Below, piece after piece: positions 1 through 7,965 of a stretch of DNA of 64,000 nucleotides. The position numbers and the translations under genes were made by a program. Source of the DNA: Gammaproteobacteria bacterium (GTDB lineage Bacteria; Pseudomonadota; Gammaproteobacteria; Steroidobacterales; Foliamicaceae); the NCBI GenBank assembly GCA_009844425.1, contig VYBN01000037.1, positions 42,565 to 106,564 on the forward strand, in the 5' to 3' direction. Numbering within the stretch: position 1 is the stretch's first letter; every line of letters starts with the position of its first letter. The notes under the pieces are model-generated. The model worked only from the letters and a program-made list of their open reading frames with translations. It made no database searches and had not been told where the DNA came from.

Positions 1-22
1 GCCATAAGACTTTGATTTTAGC

Positions 23-832
23 CTAAATATCTTTCAGAATCGGCGGAAACGTTTCAAGACCTACCGGGTTTCGTTCAGGCAGCAGGTCCGGCGGATAGCC
101 AATCTCCTGAAGGTACAGGCCCTGGGGAGGCGCGGCCGGTCCCGCGGCCTCCCGGCTGCGCGCCTCGAGAATTCCGGCAATCCAGGCGGCCGCCTGCCGG
201 CCGCGCCCGACGAGCGCCAGCGAGCCGGCGATGTTCCTCACCATGCGCTGCAGGAAGCCGTTTGCCCGGCAAATGATCCATACGCGTTGTCCGCTGCGGC
301 GCACACGGATGTCCATGATCCTGCGCACCGGCGACCGGGCCTGGCAATCGGCGGCCCGAAACGAGCTGAAGTCGTGCTCGCCGGCCAGCGCCTGCGCCGC
401 GCGGTTCATCGCCTCGTCGTCGAGCGGGTCTCGGATAAGCCAGGCGCGATTGCGCTCCAGCGCCGAGCGCACGCTGCGGTTCAGGATCAGGTAGGCGTAG
501 GTGCGCGAGAGCGCCGAGTGGCGCGCATGGAAATCGCCCGGCACTTCCCGAACCCAGAGCAGGCTGACGTCGTCGGGCAGGTAGGTATTGGCGCCGAACA
601 GCCAGTCGCGCCGGCTCCGCCGGGCGCCGGTATCGAAATGCGCTACCTGTTCGATGGCGTGAACACCGGCGTCGGTCCGCCCGGCGCCCATGCATCGCAC
701 CTCTTCGTCGGCCACCCGGCTGAGCGCCCGGTTGACGGCGTCCTGAACGTTGGTGCTGCCGCTTTGCGACTGCCAGCCGTGGAAACCGCTGCCGTCGTAT
801 TCCAGCCCCACGGCGAGCCGTGCGCGGCTCAT
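23..832 (-). CDS. truA: tRNA pseudouridine(38-40) synthase TruA
   Basis: Converts uridines 38-40 of the tRNA anticodon arm to pseudouridine in the cytosol. The 269-residue length fits the family. The catalytic motif GRTDAGVHA is intact, with the nucleophilic Asp at about residue 54, and the N-terminal LEYDGSGFHGWQ strand is typical. Its 5' end overlaps the 3' end of the fimV-like gene by 4 nt, so it is the last visible gene of the minus-strand aroC-asd-fimV-truA run; the same asd-fimV-truA order is known in Pseudomonas. Family assignment is secure. Confidence 0.97.
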   Translation of the reverse strand: MSRARLAVGLEYDGSGFHGWQSQSGSTNVQDAVNRALSRVADEEVRCMGAGRTDAGVHAIEQVAHFDTGARRSRRDWLFGANTYLPDDVSLLWVREVPGDFHARHSALSRTYAYLILNRSVRSALERNRAWLIRDPLDDEAMNRAAQALAGEHDFSSFRAADCQARSPVRRIMDIRVRRSGQRVWIICRANGFLQRMVRNIAGSLALVGRGRQAAAWIAGILEARSREAAGPAAPPQGLYLQEIGYPPDLLPERNPVGLETFPPILKDI

Positions 833-1335
833 GCTTCCCCGGAATTCTCCGGCCCGAGTCTTTGGCGCATCCGGCGCAGCGCCTCGGCTAGTTCCTCGGC
901 GTTCTCGCCCTCGCGGGCTTCGACGATATGGGCGAGAACCTCGAGCGCGTCGGCGTCCCGGCCCATTTCCTCAAGCGCCCGCGCCAGGTCCATGTAGTTC
1001 TCCGGATCGAGTTCGCTCATGGCATCCGCCAGGGCGGCGTCCGGCGCCACCGCGATGGCGTCGGCGGATCGCTCCGGCTCCCCGGATTCCCCCTTCCCGC
1101 CATCCCGGCCCTGCGACGTTTCGTCCTTCTTCTTCGAACCGCCGCCTGAAAATATCCGCACCAGGCGCGGCGGGCCGAGGACAATCGCCGAAAGGACCGA
1201 AAAGACCAGCGCGGCCGAAAGCAGCGGCGCGCCCCAGAGCACCCATGACGAGAACAGGCCTTCCTGAGGAACCGCGGGCGAGACCAAAAGCGCAATGAAC
1301 AGCGAAACGGCCAGCGGCGCGATTCTGCCTTTCAT
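829..1335 (-). CDS. Reduced FimV-like membrane protein
   Basis: A 168-residue protein with two hydrophobic stretches (about 5-25 and 30-55), a charged Lys/Asp/Glu/Gly linker, and an acidic C-terminal helical segment (DPENYMDLARALEEMG, then a Glu/Ala-rich helix) resembling the TPR-like C-terminal domain of FimV. It sits exactly where fimV lies in Pseudomonas-type genomes, between asd and truA. Canonical FimV is far larger, with an exported N-terminus, LysM domain and long acidic region, none of which is present. FimV acts in type IV pilus and polar assembly; whether this short form keeps that role cannot be told. Name rests on position plus C-terminal resemblance. Confidence 0.65.
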   Translation of the reverse strand: MKGRIAPLAVSLFIALLVSPAVPQEGLFSSWVLWGAPLLSAALVFSVLSAIVLGPPRLVRIFSGGGSKKKDETSQGRDGGKGESGEPERSADAIAVAPDAALADAMSELDPENYMDLARALEEMGRDADALEVLAHIVEAREGENAEELAEALRRMRQRLGPENSGEA

Positions 1336-1363
1336 GCTAGTGCTAACACGCCCTAGAGCTCCA

Positions 1364-2443
1364 TCAAGCCGATGCGTCGTCGCGAATCAGGAGCTCGGCG
1401 ATCTGCACGGCGTTGAGCGCGGCCCCCTTGCGCACGTTGTCCGCCACAACCCAGAAACTGAGGCCCTGGTCATGCGAGATGTCCTCGCGCACCCGGCCCA
1501 CGAACACGGCGTCCGACCGGCTCGCGTCGATCCCGGGAGTGGGGTAGCCGCCGGCCCGGTCCTGGCTCATGACGACCACCCCGCGGGCGGCCCGAAACAG
1601 CGTGAGCGCTTCCTCCACGGCGACCTTGCGCTTCAGCTCCACGTTCACGACCTCGGAATGTCCGAAGAACACGGGCACGCGCACGGCCGTGGCGCTGATC
1701 CGCAGCTCTTCGTCGCCCAGGATCTTGCGGGTCTCCCAGACCATCTTCATTTCTTCCTTCGTATAGCCGTTGGCCTGAAAATCGTCGATATGCGGCACCG
1801 CGTTGAAGGCCGCGCTGGGCGCCGACGCCGCGGGAAGCTGCCCCCCGTTTGCGGGCGGTTCCGCCTCCCCGTCTTCGGCTGGTTCTTCCGGGCGGCCCTT
1901 GCCGGCCATCATGTCGGCCGTGTGCCTGACCAGGTCCTCCATCGCCCGTCGGCCCGCGCCGGAAACCGCCTGGTAGGTGGCCACGCTGATCCTGTCGATA
2001 CCGATCGCGTCGTACAGGGGCTTCAGCGCAACGACGAGCTGGATCGTGGAGCAGTTCGGATTGGCCACGATGCCGCGCGCGCGGCATTCGGCCAGGGCCG
2101 AGGGATTGACCTCGGGCACGACCAGCGGCACGTCGTCGTCATAGCGAAAGGCCGACGAGTTGTCGATCACGATCGCTCCCCGGGCGGCGGCGCGCGGCGC
2201 ATGCTCGATCGCGGTTCCCGCGCCGGCCGAGAACAGCGCGAAGTGCACGCCGGAGAAGTCGAAGTCGTTCAGCGCCTGAACCGCAACCTGGCGTTCGCCG
2301 AATTCCACGGTCTTGCCGACCGACCGTTCGCTGGCGACCGCGTGTAGCTGGTCCACGGGAAACTCGCGCTGCGCGAGGATCTGCATCATGGTCTCGCCCA
2401 CGAGCCCTGTGGCGCCGACCACAGCGACGTTGTAACCGTTCAT
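1364..2443 (-). CDS. asd: Aspartate-semialdehyde dehydrogenase
   Basis: NADPH-dependent reduction of aspartyl phosphate to aspartate semialdehyde, feeding Lys, Met, Thr and diaminopimelate synthesis. The N-terminal Rossmann motif VGATGLVGE and the active-site Cys131 in NPNCSTIQ are present, as is the late catalytic ISHDQ-type segment near the C-terminus. At 359 residues it is slightly long because of a Pro/Glu/Ala-rich insert at about residues 183-209, before the conserved AFNAVPHID segment. The start codon lies one base after the aroC stop (TGA C ATG), so translation is probably coupled to aroC. Confidence 0.96.
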   Translation of the reverse strand: MNGYNVAVVGATGLVGETMMQILAQREFPVDQLHAVASERSVGKTVEFGERQVAVQALNDFDFSGVHFALFSAGAGTAIEHAPRAAARGAIVIDNSSAFRYDDDVPLVVPEVNPSALAECRARGIVANPNCSTIQLVVALKPLYDAIGIDRISVATYQAVSGAGRRAMEDLVRHTADMMAGKGRPEEPAEDGEAEPPANGGQLPAASAPSAAFNAVPHIDDFQANGYTKEEMKMVWETRKILGDEELRISATAVRVPVFFGHSEVVNVELKRKVAVEEALTLFRAARGVVVMSQDRAGGYPTPGIDASRSDAVFVGRVREDISHDQGLSFWVVADNVRKGAALNAVQIAELLIRDDASA

Positions 2444-2444
2444 G

Positions 2445-3566
2445 TCAGCCCCGCGCGGTCCGCGCCGCGGCGGCCGGGCGAGCGCCCGCGGCAGCCTGCC
2501 GGTCGACGTCGCCGCATTGCGCGCGGTCGCGGAGGTAATGGTCCATGAGCGTGATCGCCAGCATCGCTTCGGCGATCGGCGTGGCGCGCAGTCCCACGCA
2601 GGGATCGTGCCGCCCGCCGGTGCTGATCTCGGTGGCCGCGCCGCCGCGGGTGACCGTGGCGCCCTTCTTGCGGATGCTGGAGGTGGGCTTCATCGCGATG
2701 CTCACCAGCAGGTCCTGTCCGGACGAAATGCCGCCCAGCGTGCCCCCGGCGTCGTTCTTGAGGAAGCCGCCGGGCGCAATCTCGTCGCGATGCTCCGAAC
2801 CGCGCTGTTCCACTGCCGCGAAGCCGGCGCCGAATTCCACGCCCTTGACCGCGTTGATGCTCATCAGCGCGTGCGCGATCACGGCCTCGAGCTTGTCGAA
2901 CACGGGTTCGCCGAGCCCGGGCGGCACTCCGCGGGCGCACACGTTGATCCGCGCGCCGATCGAGTCGCCCGCCAGCCTCAGTTCGTCCATGAATGACTCC
3001 AGTTCCTTCAGGCGGGCGGGGTCGCCGCAGAAGAACGGGTTGTCGTTGATGATCTCGGGATTCGGGCACTCCAGCCGGATCGGTCCAAGTTGCGCCACGT
3101 AGCCGAAAATCGTGATGCCCGTTCGCTCGCTCAAGCACTTGCGGGCGATCGCTCCGCCGGCGACCCGCATGGCCGTCTCGCGGGCCGAGGCGCGTCCCCC
3201 TCCGCGGTAGTCGCGGATGCCGTACTTCTGCTGGTAGCTGAAATCGGCGTGACCGGGACGGAACTTGTCCTTGATGGCGGAGTAGTCGCGGGGCCGCTGA
3301 TCGGTGTTCTCGATCATCAGCCCGATCGGCGTGCCGGTGGTCACGCCCTCGAAGACCCCCGACAGGATCCGCACCTGGTCCGCCTCCTTGCGTTGCGAAG
3401 TATGGCGCGAGCGCCCGGGACGCCGCCGGTCCAGGTCCACCTGTATGTCCGCCTCGCACAATTCCATGCCGGGCGGGCAGCCGTCCACGATGGCGCCCAG
3501 CGCCGGGCCGTGGCTTTCGCCGTAAGTCGTGACGCTGAACAGGCGTCCTATGGTGTTGCCGGACAT
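2445..3566 (-). CDS. aroC: Chorismate synthase
   Basis: Converts 5-enolpyruvylshikimate-3-phosphate to chorismate using reduced FMN, the last shikimate-pathway step. The 373-residue length is normal. Signatures include the N-terminal [18 protein letters not shown], the [14 protein letters not shown] segment and [12 protein letters not shown]. It is the first gene of the minus-strand aroC-asd run. The C-terminal 25 residues are Ala/Arg-rich and poorly conserved, as is common for the end of this protein. Assignment is secure. Confidence 0.97.
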   Translation of the reverse strand: MSGNTIGRLFSVTTYGESHGPALGAIVDGCPPGMELCEADIQVDLDRRRPGRSRHTSQRKEADQVRILSGVFEGVTTGTPIGLMIENTDQRPRDYSAIKDKFRPGHADFSYQQKYGIRDYRGGGRASARETAMRVAGGAIARKCLSERTGITIFGYVAQLGPIRLECPNPEIINDNPFFCGDPARLKELESFMDELRLAGDSIGARINVCARGVPPGLGEPVFDKLEAVIAHALMSINAVKGVEFGAGFAAVEQRGSEHRDEIAPGGFLKNDAGGTLGGISSGQDLLVSIAMKPTSSIRKKGATVTRGGAATEISTGGRHDPCVGLRATPIAEAMLAITLMDHYLRDRAQCGDVDRQAAAGARPAAAARTARG

Positions 3567-3620
3567 GCCGTAATCCGCTGGCGGTGGGCGAAAAACCCTA
3601 TTTTACGCTCGCCTGTAATC

Positions 3621-3700
3621 CTGGGAGTGGGGGCATGTTCCCCACAGCGTCCCGCCCTCCGCGAAGGCGGGACGCCTTCGCTCCCAGGCTTGCTCCCAGG
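3621..3700. repeat. REP-like palindromic element, copy A
   Basis: Intergenic palindromic element between the diverged ends of aroC and the integrase region. It consists of CTGGGAG at one edge, an inner GCGTCCCGCCCTCCGCGAAG region, and CGCTCCCAGG at the other edge, with an extra TGCTCCCAGG duplicated at 3691. Closely related elements occur at 11401-11454 and 12776-12824. The short length, intergenic position and strong dyad symmetry resemble REP or small non-autonomous elements. No transposase is attached. Confidence 0.7.
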
Positions 3701-3722
3701 CTTGCGGCCGAAGGTTCGCAGG

Positions 3723-4919
3723 TTATCTGCCGCCGGATTCGCCTCGGGAATCGGGGCCGACAAGATACTGCGCCCACTCCTCCATCAGTTGCCGCCGGCG
3801 ATCAAAAAGATCGCTGCGGCGATAAGCTCGCTCCACGCGGTTGGAATTGACGTGCGCGAGCGCGAGTTCGCACACTTCGCGCGGCGCGTCCGAACGTTCC
3901 GCGCACCAGTCTCTAAAACTGCTGCGCATGCCGTGCGGAACACAGTCCAGGCCCAGTTTCCTGCACAGTCTTGTAAGGGAGTTTTGGCCCAAAGGCCGCC
4001 CGGTCGCGGACGGGAATACAAATCCGCTTGCGTCCGCCAGCTTCCGCGCCAACGACAACACCTGCAACGCCCGCGCGGACAGTGGCACACGATGCGTGCG
4101 GTTTGCCTTCATACGCTCGGCCGGTATTGTCCAGATGGCGTTCTCCTCATCAATCTCGGACCAGCGGGCAAACCTGGCCTCGGAGCTTCGGACCGCGCAA
4201 AGGGCAAGAAACTCAAAGCACAGCGCCCGCGCCGGATGGGCGCCCGAGGCCCTTACCCTGCACAGCGCGCCGGCCACTCGAACGTAAGGCAGCGCCCGCA
4301 TATGATTGTCCGCGCTCGCAATCCGGGGGAGCGCCACGGCCAGCGCATCGCCTGCCGGATTGTCGGTTCTGTAGCCTTGCGCTATCGCCCACCGCATTAT
4401 GATGCTGATGCGCTGGCGAATGCGCCGCGCCGATTCCGGCAGCGTGGCCCAGATCGGCAGCAATACGCGCATCACGTCCCGCGGCTGGATCTTATCCACC
4501 GGCTGGCCGCCCAACTGGGCGAGCACGTATTTTTTCAGGGTTGAACGCCATTGCCCTTCGCTTTTGCTTCCCTTCTTCCATGCCTGGGACTGAATCTCAA
4601 TCGTCCGTTCGGCTGCTTCCGCAAAAGTTGGCACTGCGCGCGATTTTGCCCGCGGGTCGCCACCGTGTTCGATCGCGCGGCGATTGCTCAACGCCCGGCT
4701 GCGGGCTTCGGTCAGGTTCACCACGGGGTACGAGCCCAAACCGATGTTTGTCGGTTTGCCTCCCAGGATCACTCGCTGCGCCCAGGTCTTGGAGAGTCCG
4801 CCCGCCCGCCTGGGTCTCACGAGAAGACTGAGGCCAAGCCCGCCATGGCCGTCGCCATACCGGCCTGGACGTTTGATGGCGCTCACGAAGGATGGGGAAA
4901 GTCTGCGTGGACGTTTCAT
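3723..4919 (-). CDS. Tyrosine recombinase, P4-type integrase
   Basis: Site-specific recombinase expected to integrate and excise a genomic island. The 398-residue chain has an N-terminal DUF4102-like DNA-binding region (about 1-100, with the LGSYPVVNLTEARSRA segment), a SAM-like core-binding domain (about 100-200) and a C-terminal catalytic domain. Visible catalytic residues are Arg in AVRSSEARFARW, the HxxR box in HGMRSSFRDW, the AHV segment and the nucleophilic Tyr in RVERAYRRSDLF, so it looks intact. It lies next to aroC with no tRNA in view, unusual for this family. No clear Shine-Dalgarno precedes the ATG at 4919, but the upstream region holds repeats (4924-5028) that may control it. Confidence 0.93.
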   Translation of the reverse strand: MKRPRRLSPSFVSAIKRPGRYGDGHGGLGLSLLVRPRRAGGLSKTWAQRVILGGKPTNIGLGSYPVVNLTEARSRALSNRRAIEHGGDPRAKSRAVPTFAEAAERTIEIQSQAWKKGSKSEGQWRSTLKKYVLAQLGGQPVDKIQPRDVMRVLLPIWATLPESARRIRQRISIIMRWAIAQGYRTDNPAGDALAVALPRIASADNHMRALPYVRVAGALCRVRASGAHPARALCFEFLALCAVRSSEARFARWSEIDEENAIWTIPAERMKANRTHRVPLSARALQVLSLARKLADASGFVFPSATGRPLGQNSLTRLCRKLGLDCVPHGMRSSFRDWCAERSDAPREVCELALAHVNSNRVERAYRRSDLFDRRRQLMEEWAQYLVGPDSRGESGGR

Positions 4920-4923
4920 GAAT

Positions 4924-5028
4924 TATCACTTTTGCTATTACAGGATTTGAGTTGGCCCATTCACAAACACATGTATTTGCTCCTGAATCCCGCCTGCGGT
5001 GTATCACATTTGCTATTACAAATGGGCC
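4924..5028. promoter_or_regulatory. Repeats upstream of the integrase gene
   Basis: A 19-bp sequence TATCACTTTTGCTATTACA (4924-4942) recurs with one mismatch at 5002-5020, 78 bp away. Just inside it GGCCCATT (4954-4961) has its inverted partner AATGGGCC at 5021-5028. The segment is AT-rich compared with its surroundings and begins a few bases from the integrase start. It could contain recombinase arm-type or operator sites, or part of the attachment site. The assignment rests only on repetition and position. Confidence 0.5.
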
Positions 5029-5181
5029 GAAAAACAATGAAAGGGCCTGGACGGCCCTCCGGGAATACGCTCAATGAAAATCGGCGTTTATTCAATTATA
5101 TGAGTTGCTTAAGCTCATTTTTCAGCCCTTCGGAAAGCGGTTCAAACCCTCGGTAGGCCGAATGAGTCTCCGCCTCCGGGA

Positions 5182-5292
5182 ATGTCACTCGGCGGGATCA
5201 TCGAAGACTTCATCGATAACATGGACCAAGGCGAACAGGACCTGCTCGAAGATTTTCTCCTCACGATCGACGACGGGCTTGATATCGTCTAA
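5182..5292 (+). CDS. Possible 36-residue acidic small protein
   Basis: An open frame from ATG 5182 to TAA 5292 encodes a strongly acidic peptide beginning MSLGGIIEDFIDNMDQ and ending TIDDGLDIV. A strong plus-strand terminator follows 25 nt later, which supports a plus-strand transcript ending here. No convincing Shine-Dalgarno is visible and I do not recognise a family. It may equally be the terminal part of a decayed gene within the integrase-hipBA patch. Confidence 0.35.
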   Translation: MSLGGIIEDFIDNMDQGEQDLLEDFLLTIDDGLDIV

Positions 5293-5298
5293 TCCAAC

Positions 5299-5325
5299 CA
5301 GCAACTAGCGTTGCAGCGAGGCGGG
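5299..5325. repeat. Left copy of the 27-bp repeat flanking hipBA
   Basis: CAGCAACTAGCGTTGC (5299-5314) is repeated exactly at 7101-7116. The following 11 bases match at 9 positions, giving 25/27 overall. The core GCAAC-TAGC-GTTGC is itself a small hairpin. The two copies bracket the hipBA pair. They may be recombination remnants or junctions of a module insertion. Confidence 0.7.
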
Positions 5326-5347
5326 CTACATGCCCGCCTCGTTTTTT
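5317..5347 (+). terminator. Rho-independent terminator
   Basis: A perfect 10-bp stem, CGAGGCGGGC (5317-5326) pairing with GCCCGCCTCG (5332-5341) across a 5-nt loop, is followed by six T (5342-5347). It would stop plus-strand transcription from the small ORF at 5182. It touches the hipA stop codon, so the hairpin separates two convergent units. Confidence 0.85.
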
Positions 5348-6650
5348 ATGGCACCAGCGCCCTGGTTCTGTGTGTCGCGCCGATCCGGCGAATGTCGCTT
5401 TGCGGGACATCGGCTTCCCTGGCGTGCCGTGGCCAATCCGCTACCGCTGCGATCACTTCGTTGGCCATCCGGTTCGCAGACACGCGACGGATGCCGGATG
5501 AATGGGCGAACTGCAGAAGGTCGCTGCGCTCGAAATTGTCCTGCTTGCCGACAACGCTCATCTGATGCTTGCCGGTCCAGGCGCCGCCGGGATTGTAGGA
5601 GTAGGCGATGTCGTAGGCGGGAGACAGCATCCACTTGCCGTCGGGTGTCATCAGAAACGAGATGTTCTTCACGTGATCATCCTGGTTGCGGGCTGCAATA
5701 TTGAACACCGTGCGCCGATACTGCTGTTCAACCGCGGCCATGCCCAGGCCAAGCCGGTGAATCGTTTCCATTGCCTGTTCGTAGGCATAGGCGCCAGGCT
5801 GATAGTAGTCGAAATGCCGCAGCGCGCCGAGTGACTGCATGTGGATCTTGCGGCCCTCCGCGTCGCGGTCGAACCGGCGGGTTATGAAATGGCTGCGCCC
5901 GCCCTCATGGTGCAACCGGCACTCCGACATCACGATCCCGGCATCCCGCGCCATCCGGTGGTAGGCGTACTCGATCTTTCCGTAACCCTGCGGGTCGGCG
6001 AGTTCTCGATCGCGGTTGTTGCCGACCCCGTCAAACTTCAGAATCCAGTGCTCGAATCCCTTCTTCGTCTCGACCTGACCGGACCGAAACTCTCCGGTTC
6101 CGGGGTTCCAGGCCAGCAAGGCCTTGGCGCGGGCGCCGCCGGCCGATGTTCCCACGGTCAGTATGTCTTCGAGCGCGGCATGGTCGTCGACTCCGTCCAA
6201 AGCGCCCTGAAGCTGCGCTCGGGACTTCAACACGCGATTCGCCAGATCGACCAGCTCGGCGACTTCCACTTCCCCATCCTTGCCGCTGCGCGCTATTGCA
6301 GGCTCGAACTCGAGGGCGCCCATGCCGCGCGAACCGATATAGCAGAGCCGGTCGACCGGACTGAAATCCTCCACGCGCCGTCCGGTCGTCGCCAGCCAGA
6401 CATCGATCAGCCGGTTCCCGAAATCGTCCGGAAGCGCGTCCGCCAGCAGCCCGGGCAGTCCCTTGAACGCGTCGCGCCCCAAAGCCGGGAATTCATACGG
6501 CGCCTCGCGGGCCGGCATCACAAAAGGGGCAAGCTCGATCCCGGCCGCGGCGAAGGCGGGGTCGTGCTGGAATACGCCAAGGGCGCGCTCGGCATCCCAG
6601 GACACAGCCCCGATACGCCGACCCCACAGTTTTACGGAGGCATCAGTCAC
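5346..6650 (-). CDS. hipA: HipA-family serine/threonine kinase toxin
   Basis: HipA kinases phosphorylate targets such as glutamyl-tRNA synthetase and cause growth arrest or persistence. From the GTG at 6650 the protein has 434 residues, the usual size. It has the N-terminal HipA_N region (GRDAFKGLPGLLADALPDDF), the catalytic loop NQDDHVKN (about residue 322) and the metal-binding PAYD motif (LSPAYDIAYSY). The frame stays open for 91 more codons upstream, but that stretch overlaps hipB out of frame and is not hipA-like. The GTG start overlaps the hipB stop by 8 nt (GTGACTGA), the coupled antitoxin-toxin arrangement. It appears intact. Confidence 0.92.
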   Translation of the reverse strand: MTDASVKLWGRRIGAVSWDAERALGVFQHDPAFAAAGIELAPFVMPAREAPYEFPALGRDAFKGLPGLLADALPDDFGNRLIDVWLATTGRRVEDFSPVDRLCYIGSRGMGALEFEPAIARSGKDGEVEVAELVDLANRVLKSRAQLQGALDGVDDHAALEDILTVGTSAGGARAKALLAWNPGTGEFRSGQVETKKGFEHWILKFDGVGNNRDRELADPQGYGKIEYAYHRMARDAGIVMSECRLHHEGGRSHFITRRFDRDAEGRKIHMQSLGALRHFDYYQPGAYAYEQAMETIHRLGLGMAAVEQQYRRTVFNIAARNQDDHVKNISFLMTPDGKWMLSPAYDIAYSYNPGGAWTGKHQMSVVGKQDNFERSDLLQFAHSSGIRRVSANRMANEVIAAVADWPRHAREADVPQSDIRRIGATHRTRALVP

Positions 6651-6996
6651 GGGACGGCTGGTTCCAGGTCCACGGCGCGTTCGACGCTTCGGCGTGCTTC
6701 GGGCGGGCGCGGCGCCGTTCTGAGCCGCGGCGTTCCACGCGCTCGATCGGCCGGATGCCGTGCGAGGGCAGAGCCGCCAGCAGGGCGTCGCCCAGCCCCA
6801 GCGCGAGTGCGGTCCGCAGGAAGCTGTCGAGGCTGGTGGGCTGCCCGGCTTCCAGCCGGCGAAGCGTTCGCAGTCCAATTCCGGCTTCGCGGGCCAGGGT
6901 CTTTTGGGTAACGTTTCTTGCAAGGCGCAGCTGCGCCAGGCGCTGGCCCAGCTCAGCGGCTACTTCGGGCGCCGTCGTATTGTATAAAGCAGCCAT
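6643..6996 (-). CDS. hipB: HipB-like XRE antitoxin
   Basis: DNA-binding antitoxin of the downstream HipA. From ATG 6996 it has 117 residues. A helix-turn-helix covers about residues 12-68 (RLAQLRLARNVTQKTLAREA then GIGLRTLRRLEAGQ). An Arg-rich C-terminal tail follows. A longer reading from 7065 is possible, but ATG 6996 has AAGAGG at proper spacing and a HipB-like beginning. A 12-bp palindrome overlaps this start codon, suggesting autoregulation. It is the first gene of the hipBA operon. Confidence 0.9.
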   Translation of the reverse strand: MAALYNTTAPEVAAELGQRLAQLRLARNVTQKTLAREAGIGLRTLRRLEAGQPTSLDSFLRTALALGLGDALLAALPSHGIRPIERVERRGSERRRARPKHAEASNAPWTWNQPSRD

Positions 6997-7003
6997 ATAT
7001 GGC
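6992..7003. promoter_or_regulatory. Palindromic operator candidate of hipBA
   Basis: GCCATATATGGC is a perfect 12-bp palindrome covering the hipB ATG. XRE antitoxins of TA pairs usually bind palindromes in their own promoter-start region, so HipB autorepression here is a natural reading. The site is seen directly; binding is inferred. Confidence 0.5.
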
Positions 7004-7100
7004 CTCTTAATATTTGATAGAGATTTTATAGGCCAGATATTGCCTTTAGTATGAATACTAGTCAAGATCGCTGCTTACTGGCTAGCGATCTCATCCCAGG

Positions 7101-7127
7101 CAGCAACTAGCGTTGCGGCTAGGCGGG
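7101..7127. repeat. Right copy of the 27-bp repeat flanking hipBA
   Basis: Partner of 5299-5325: the first 16 bases are identical and 25/27 match overall. It lies upstream of hipB and covers the stop codon region of the PIN-domain gene (7119). It marks the boundary between the hipBA and VapBC-like modules. Confidence 0.7.
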
Positions 7128-7526
7128 CAGACGGCTCAAGGCTTGCGCGGGTGTGATGGCCGGGATAGGGGAGCGTTGGTAGTCCCTGACGTTGCGGGTG
7201 ACGATGCGCGAAGCGCCGCAGGACCTTGCAGCGGCTACCTGCATCGCGTCCTCAAAGTCCTTCATGGGCAAGGAAGCAGCGTAACGAATTGCCTCCGCGT
7301 CACCCGCCGCTACGCCGATGAAGCGGGTCAATTCGGCGATAAAGTTGCGTGCGCTTTTCCGTCCGCGCGACGGGGACACCAGGTAGTGGAAATTGGCGAC
7401 GGAATGCCACGCAATGAACGCGGTTTGCCCGGTTGCCTCGATACGATCGAGAAGGGCCGCGGCGGTTTCCGAATGGGGGCGCCGATCCAGCGCCAGGTCG
7501 ATGAGGACATCCGTGTCCAGCAGTAT
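7119..7526 (-). CDS. PIN-domain (VapC-like) toxin without a canonical start codon
   Basis: PIN-domain toxins are Mg-dependent endoribonucleases. The frame beginning right after the antitoxin stop reads (I)LLDTDVLIDLALDRRP, then MKDFEDAMQVAA and IVTRNVRDY, giving the acidic PIN residues in the expected order over about 135 codons. The first codon after the antitoxin TAA is ATA and the next two are CTG; no ATG, GTG or TTG occurs before GTG 7379, which would cut off the first catalytic Asp. ATA may be a decayed ATG, or CTG could serve as start. Antitoxin and toxin share one reading frame separated only by TAA. The toxin may be silent or weakly made; the coding sequence itself looks intact. Confidence 0.75.
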   Translation of the reverse strand: MLLDTDVLIDLALDRRPHSETAAALLDRIEATGQTAFIAWHSVANFHYLVSPSRGRKSARNFIAELTRFIGVAAGDAEAIRYAASLPMKDFEDAMQVAAARSCGASRIVTRNVRDYQRSPIPAITPAQALSRLPA

Positions 7527-7748
7527 TTACAGATATTTCCTGGCCAGGGCCTCGTATCGCCCATCGTCGCGCCCGGCCGACTGCAGCCGGCCGCGCCAGC
7601 GCGTGGCGAATGACTGAGTGTGGCCCGCGGCCATTGCGCGCAGCGCGCCTTCCACGAGAGAAGAAAGCGATACGCCCCGCGAGCGCGCATATTGCTTGGC
7701 GACAGGCAGCAGCTCCGCATCCACTGTGAGGGTAAGTTTCCTTTTCAT
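7527..7748 (-). CDS. VapB-like antitoxin (DUF6364/ribbon-helix-helix type)
   Basis: A 73-residue basic protein starting MKRKLTLTVDAELLPVAK, a beta-strand followed by a helix typical of ribbon-helix-helix antitoxins of the DUF6364 type that precede PIN toxins. The C-terminal part (RDDGRYEALARKYL) would be the toxin-neutralising tail. It lies directly upstream of the PIN gene with only the TAA between. Two palindromes in front of it (7767-7795) are probable operators. Family assignment is by resemblance and context. Confidence 0.8.
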   Translation of the reverse strand: MKRKLTLTVDAELLPVAKQYARSRGVSLSSLVEGALRAMAAGHTQSFATRWRGRLQSAGRDDGRYEALARKYL

Positions 7749-7766
7749 GGCTTCAGTACCACAAAG

Positions 7767-7795
7767 ATACGTATAGCATAGTCATCAATACGTAT
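7767..7795. promoter_or_regulatory. Paired ATACGTAT operators of the VapBC-like pair
   Basis: The 8-bp palindrome ATACGTAT occurs at 7767-7774 and again at 7788-7795, exactly 21 bp apart (two helical turns), 19 bp upstream of the antitoxin start. Such paired palindromes are typical binding sites for ribbon-helix-helix antitoxin dimers. Confidence 0.65.
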
Positions 7796-7965
7796 ATGTC
7801 AATGAGTCGCGTACACGAGCTCTATTCGCTTATCTTTTGTTCGGCAGTCTGGGCTGTGTGACCCTGATCATCGCCGCCATAAGATTCCTCTGAATTACAG
7901 CGTGCTCGCCCGCCTCGCTCCCGGGATAGTTTCCTCCCTCCAGAGCCCATCCATTGCTCTTTCGT

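Noticed and set aside
3567..5345. tRNA gene as integrase target
   Set aside because: Looked for a cloverleaf and a 3' CCA-type end around the integrase; none recognised.
5317..5347. Terminator for hipA
   Set aside because: The T run lies on the plus-strand side only; in the hipA direction the hairpin is not followed by a T run.
6651..6923. 91-codon N-terminal extension of hipA
   Set aside because: Overlaps hipB in another frame, unlike HipA; GTG 6650 overlapping the hipB stop is the natural start.
7903..7925. Further REP-like copies at 7903 and 8620
   Set aside because: Share only short GC-rich words such as CTCGCTCCCGGG with the three real copies; no full palindrome.
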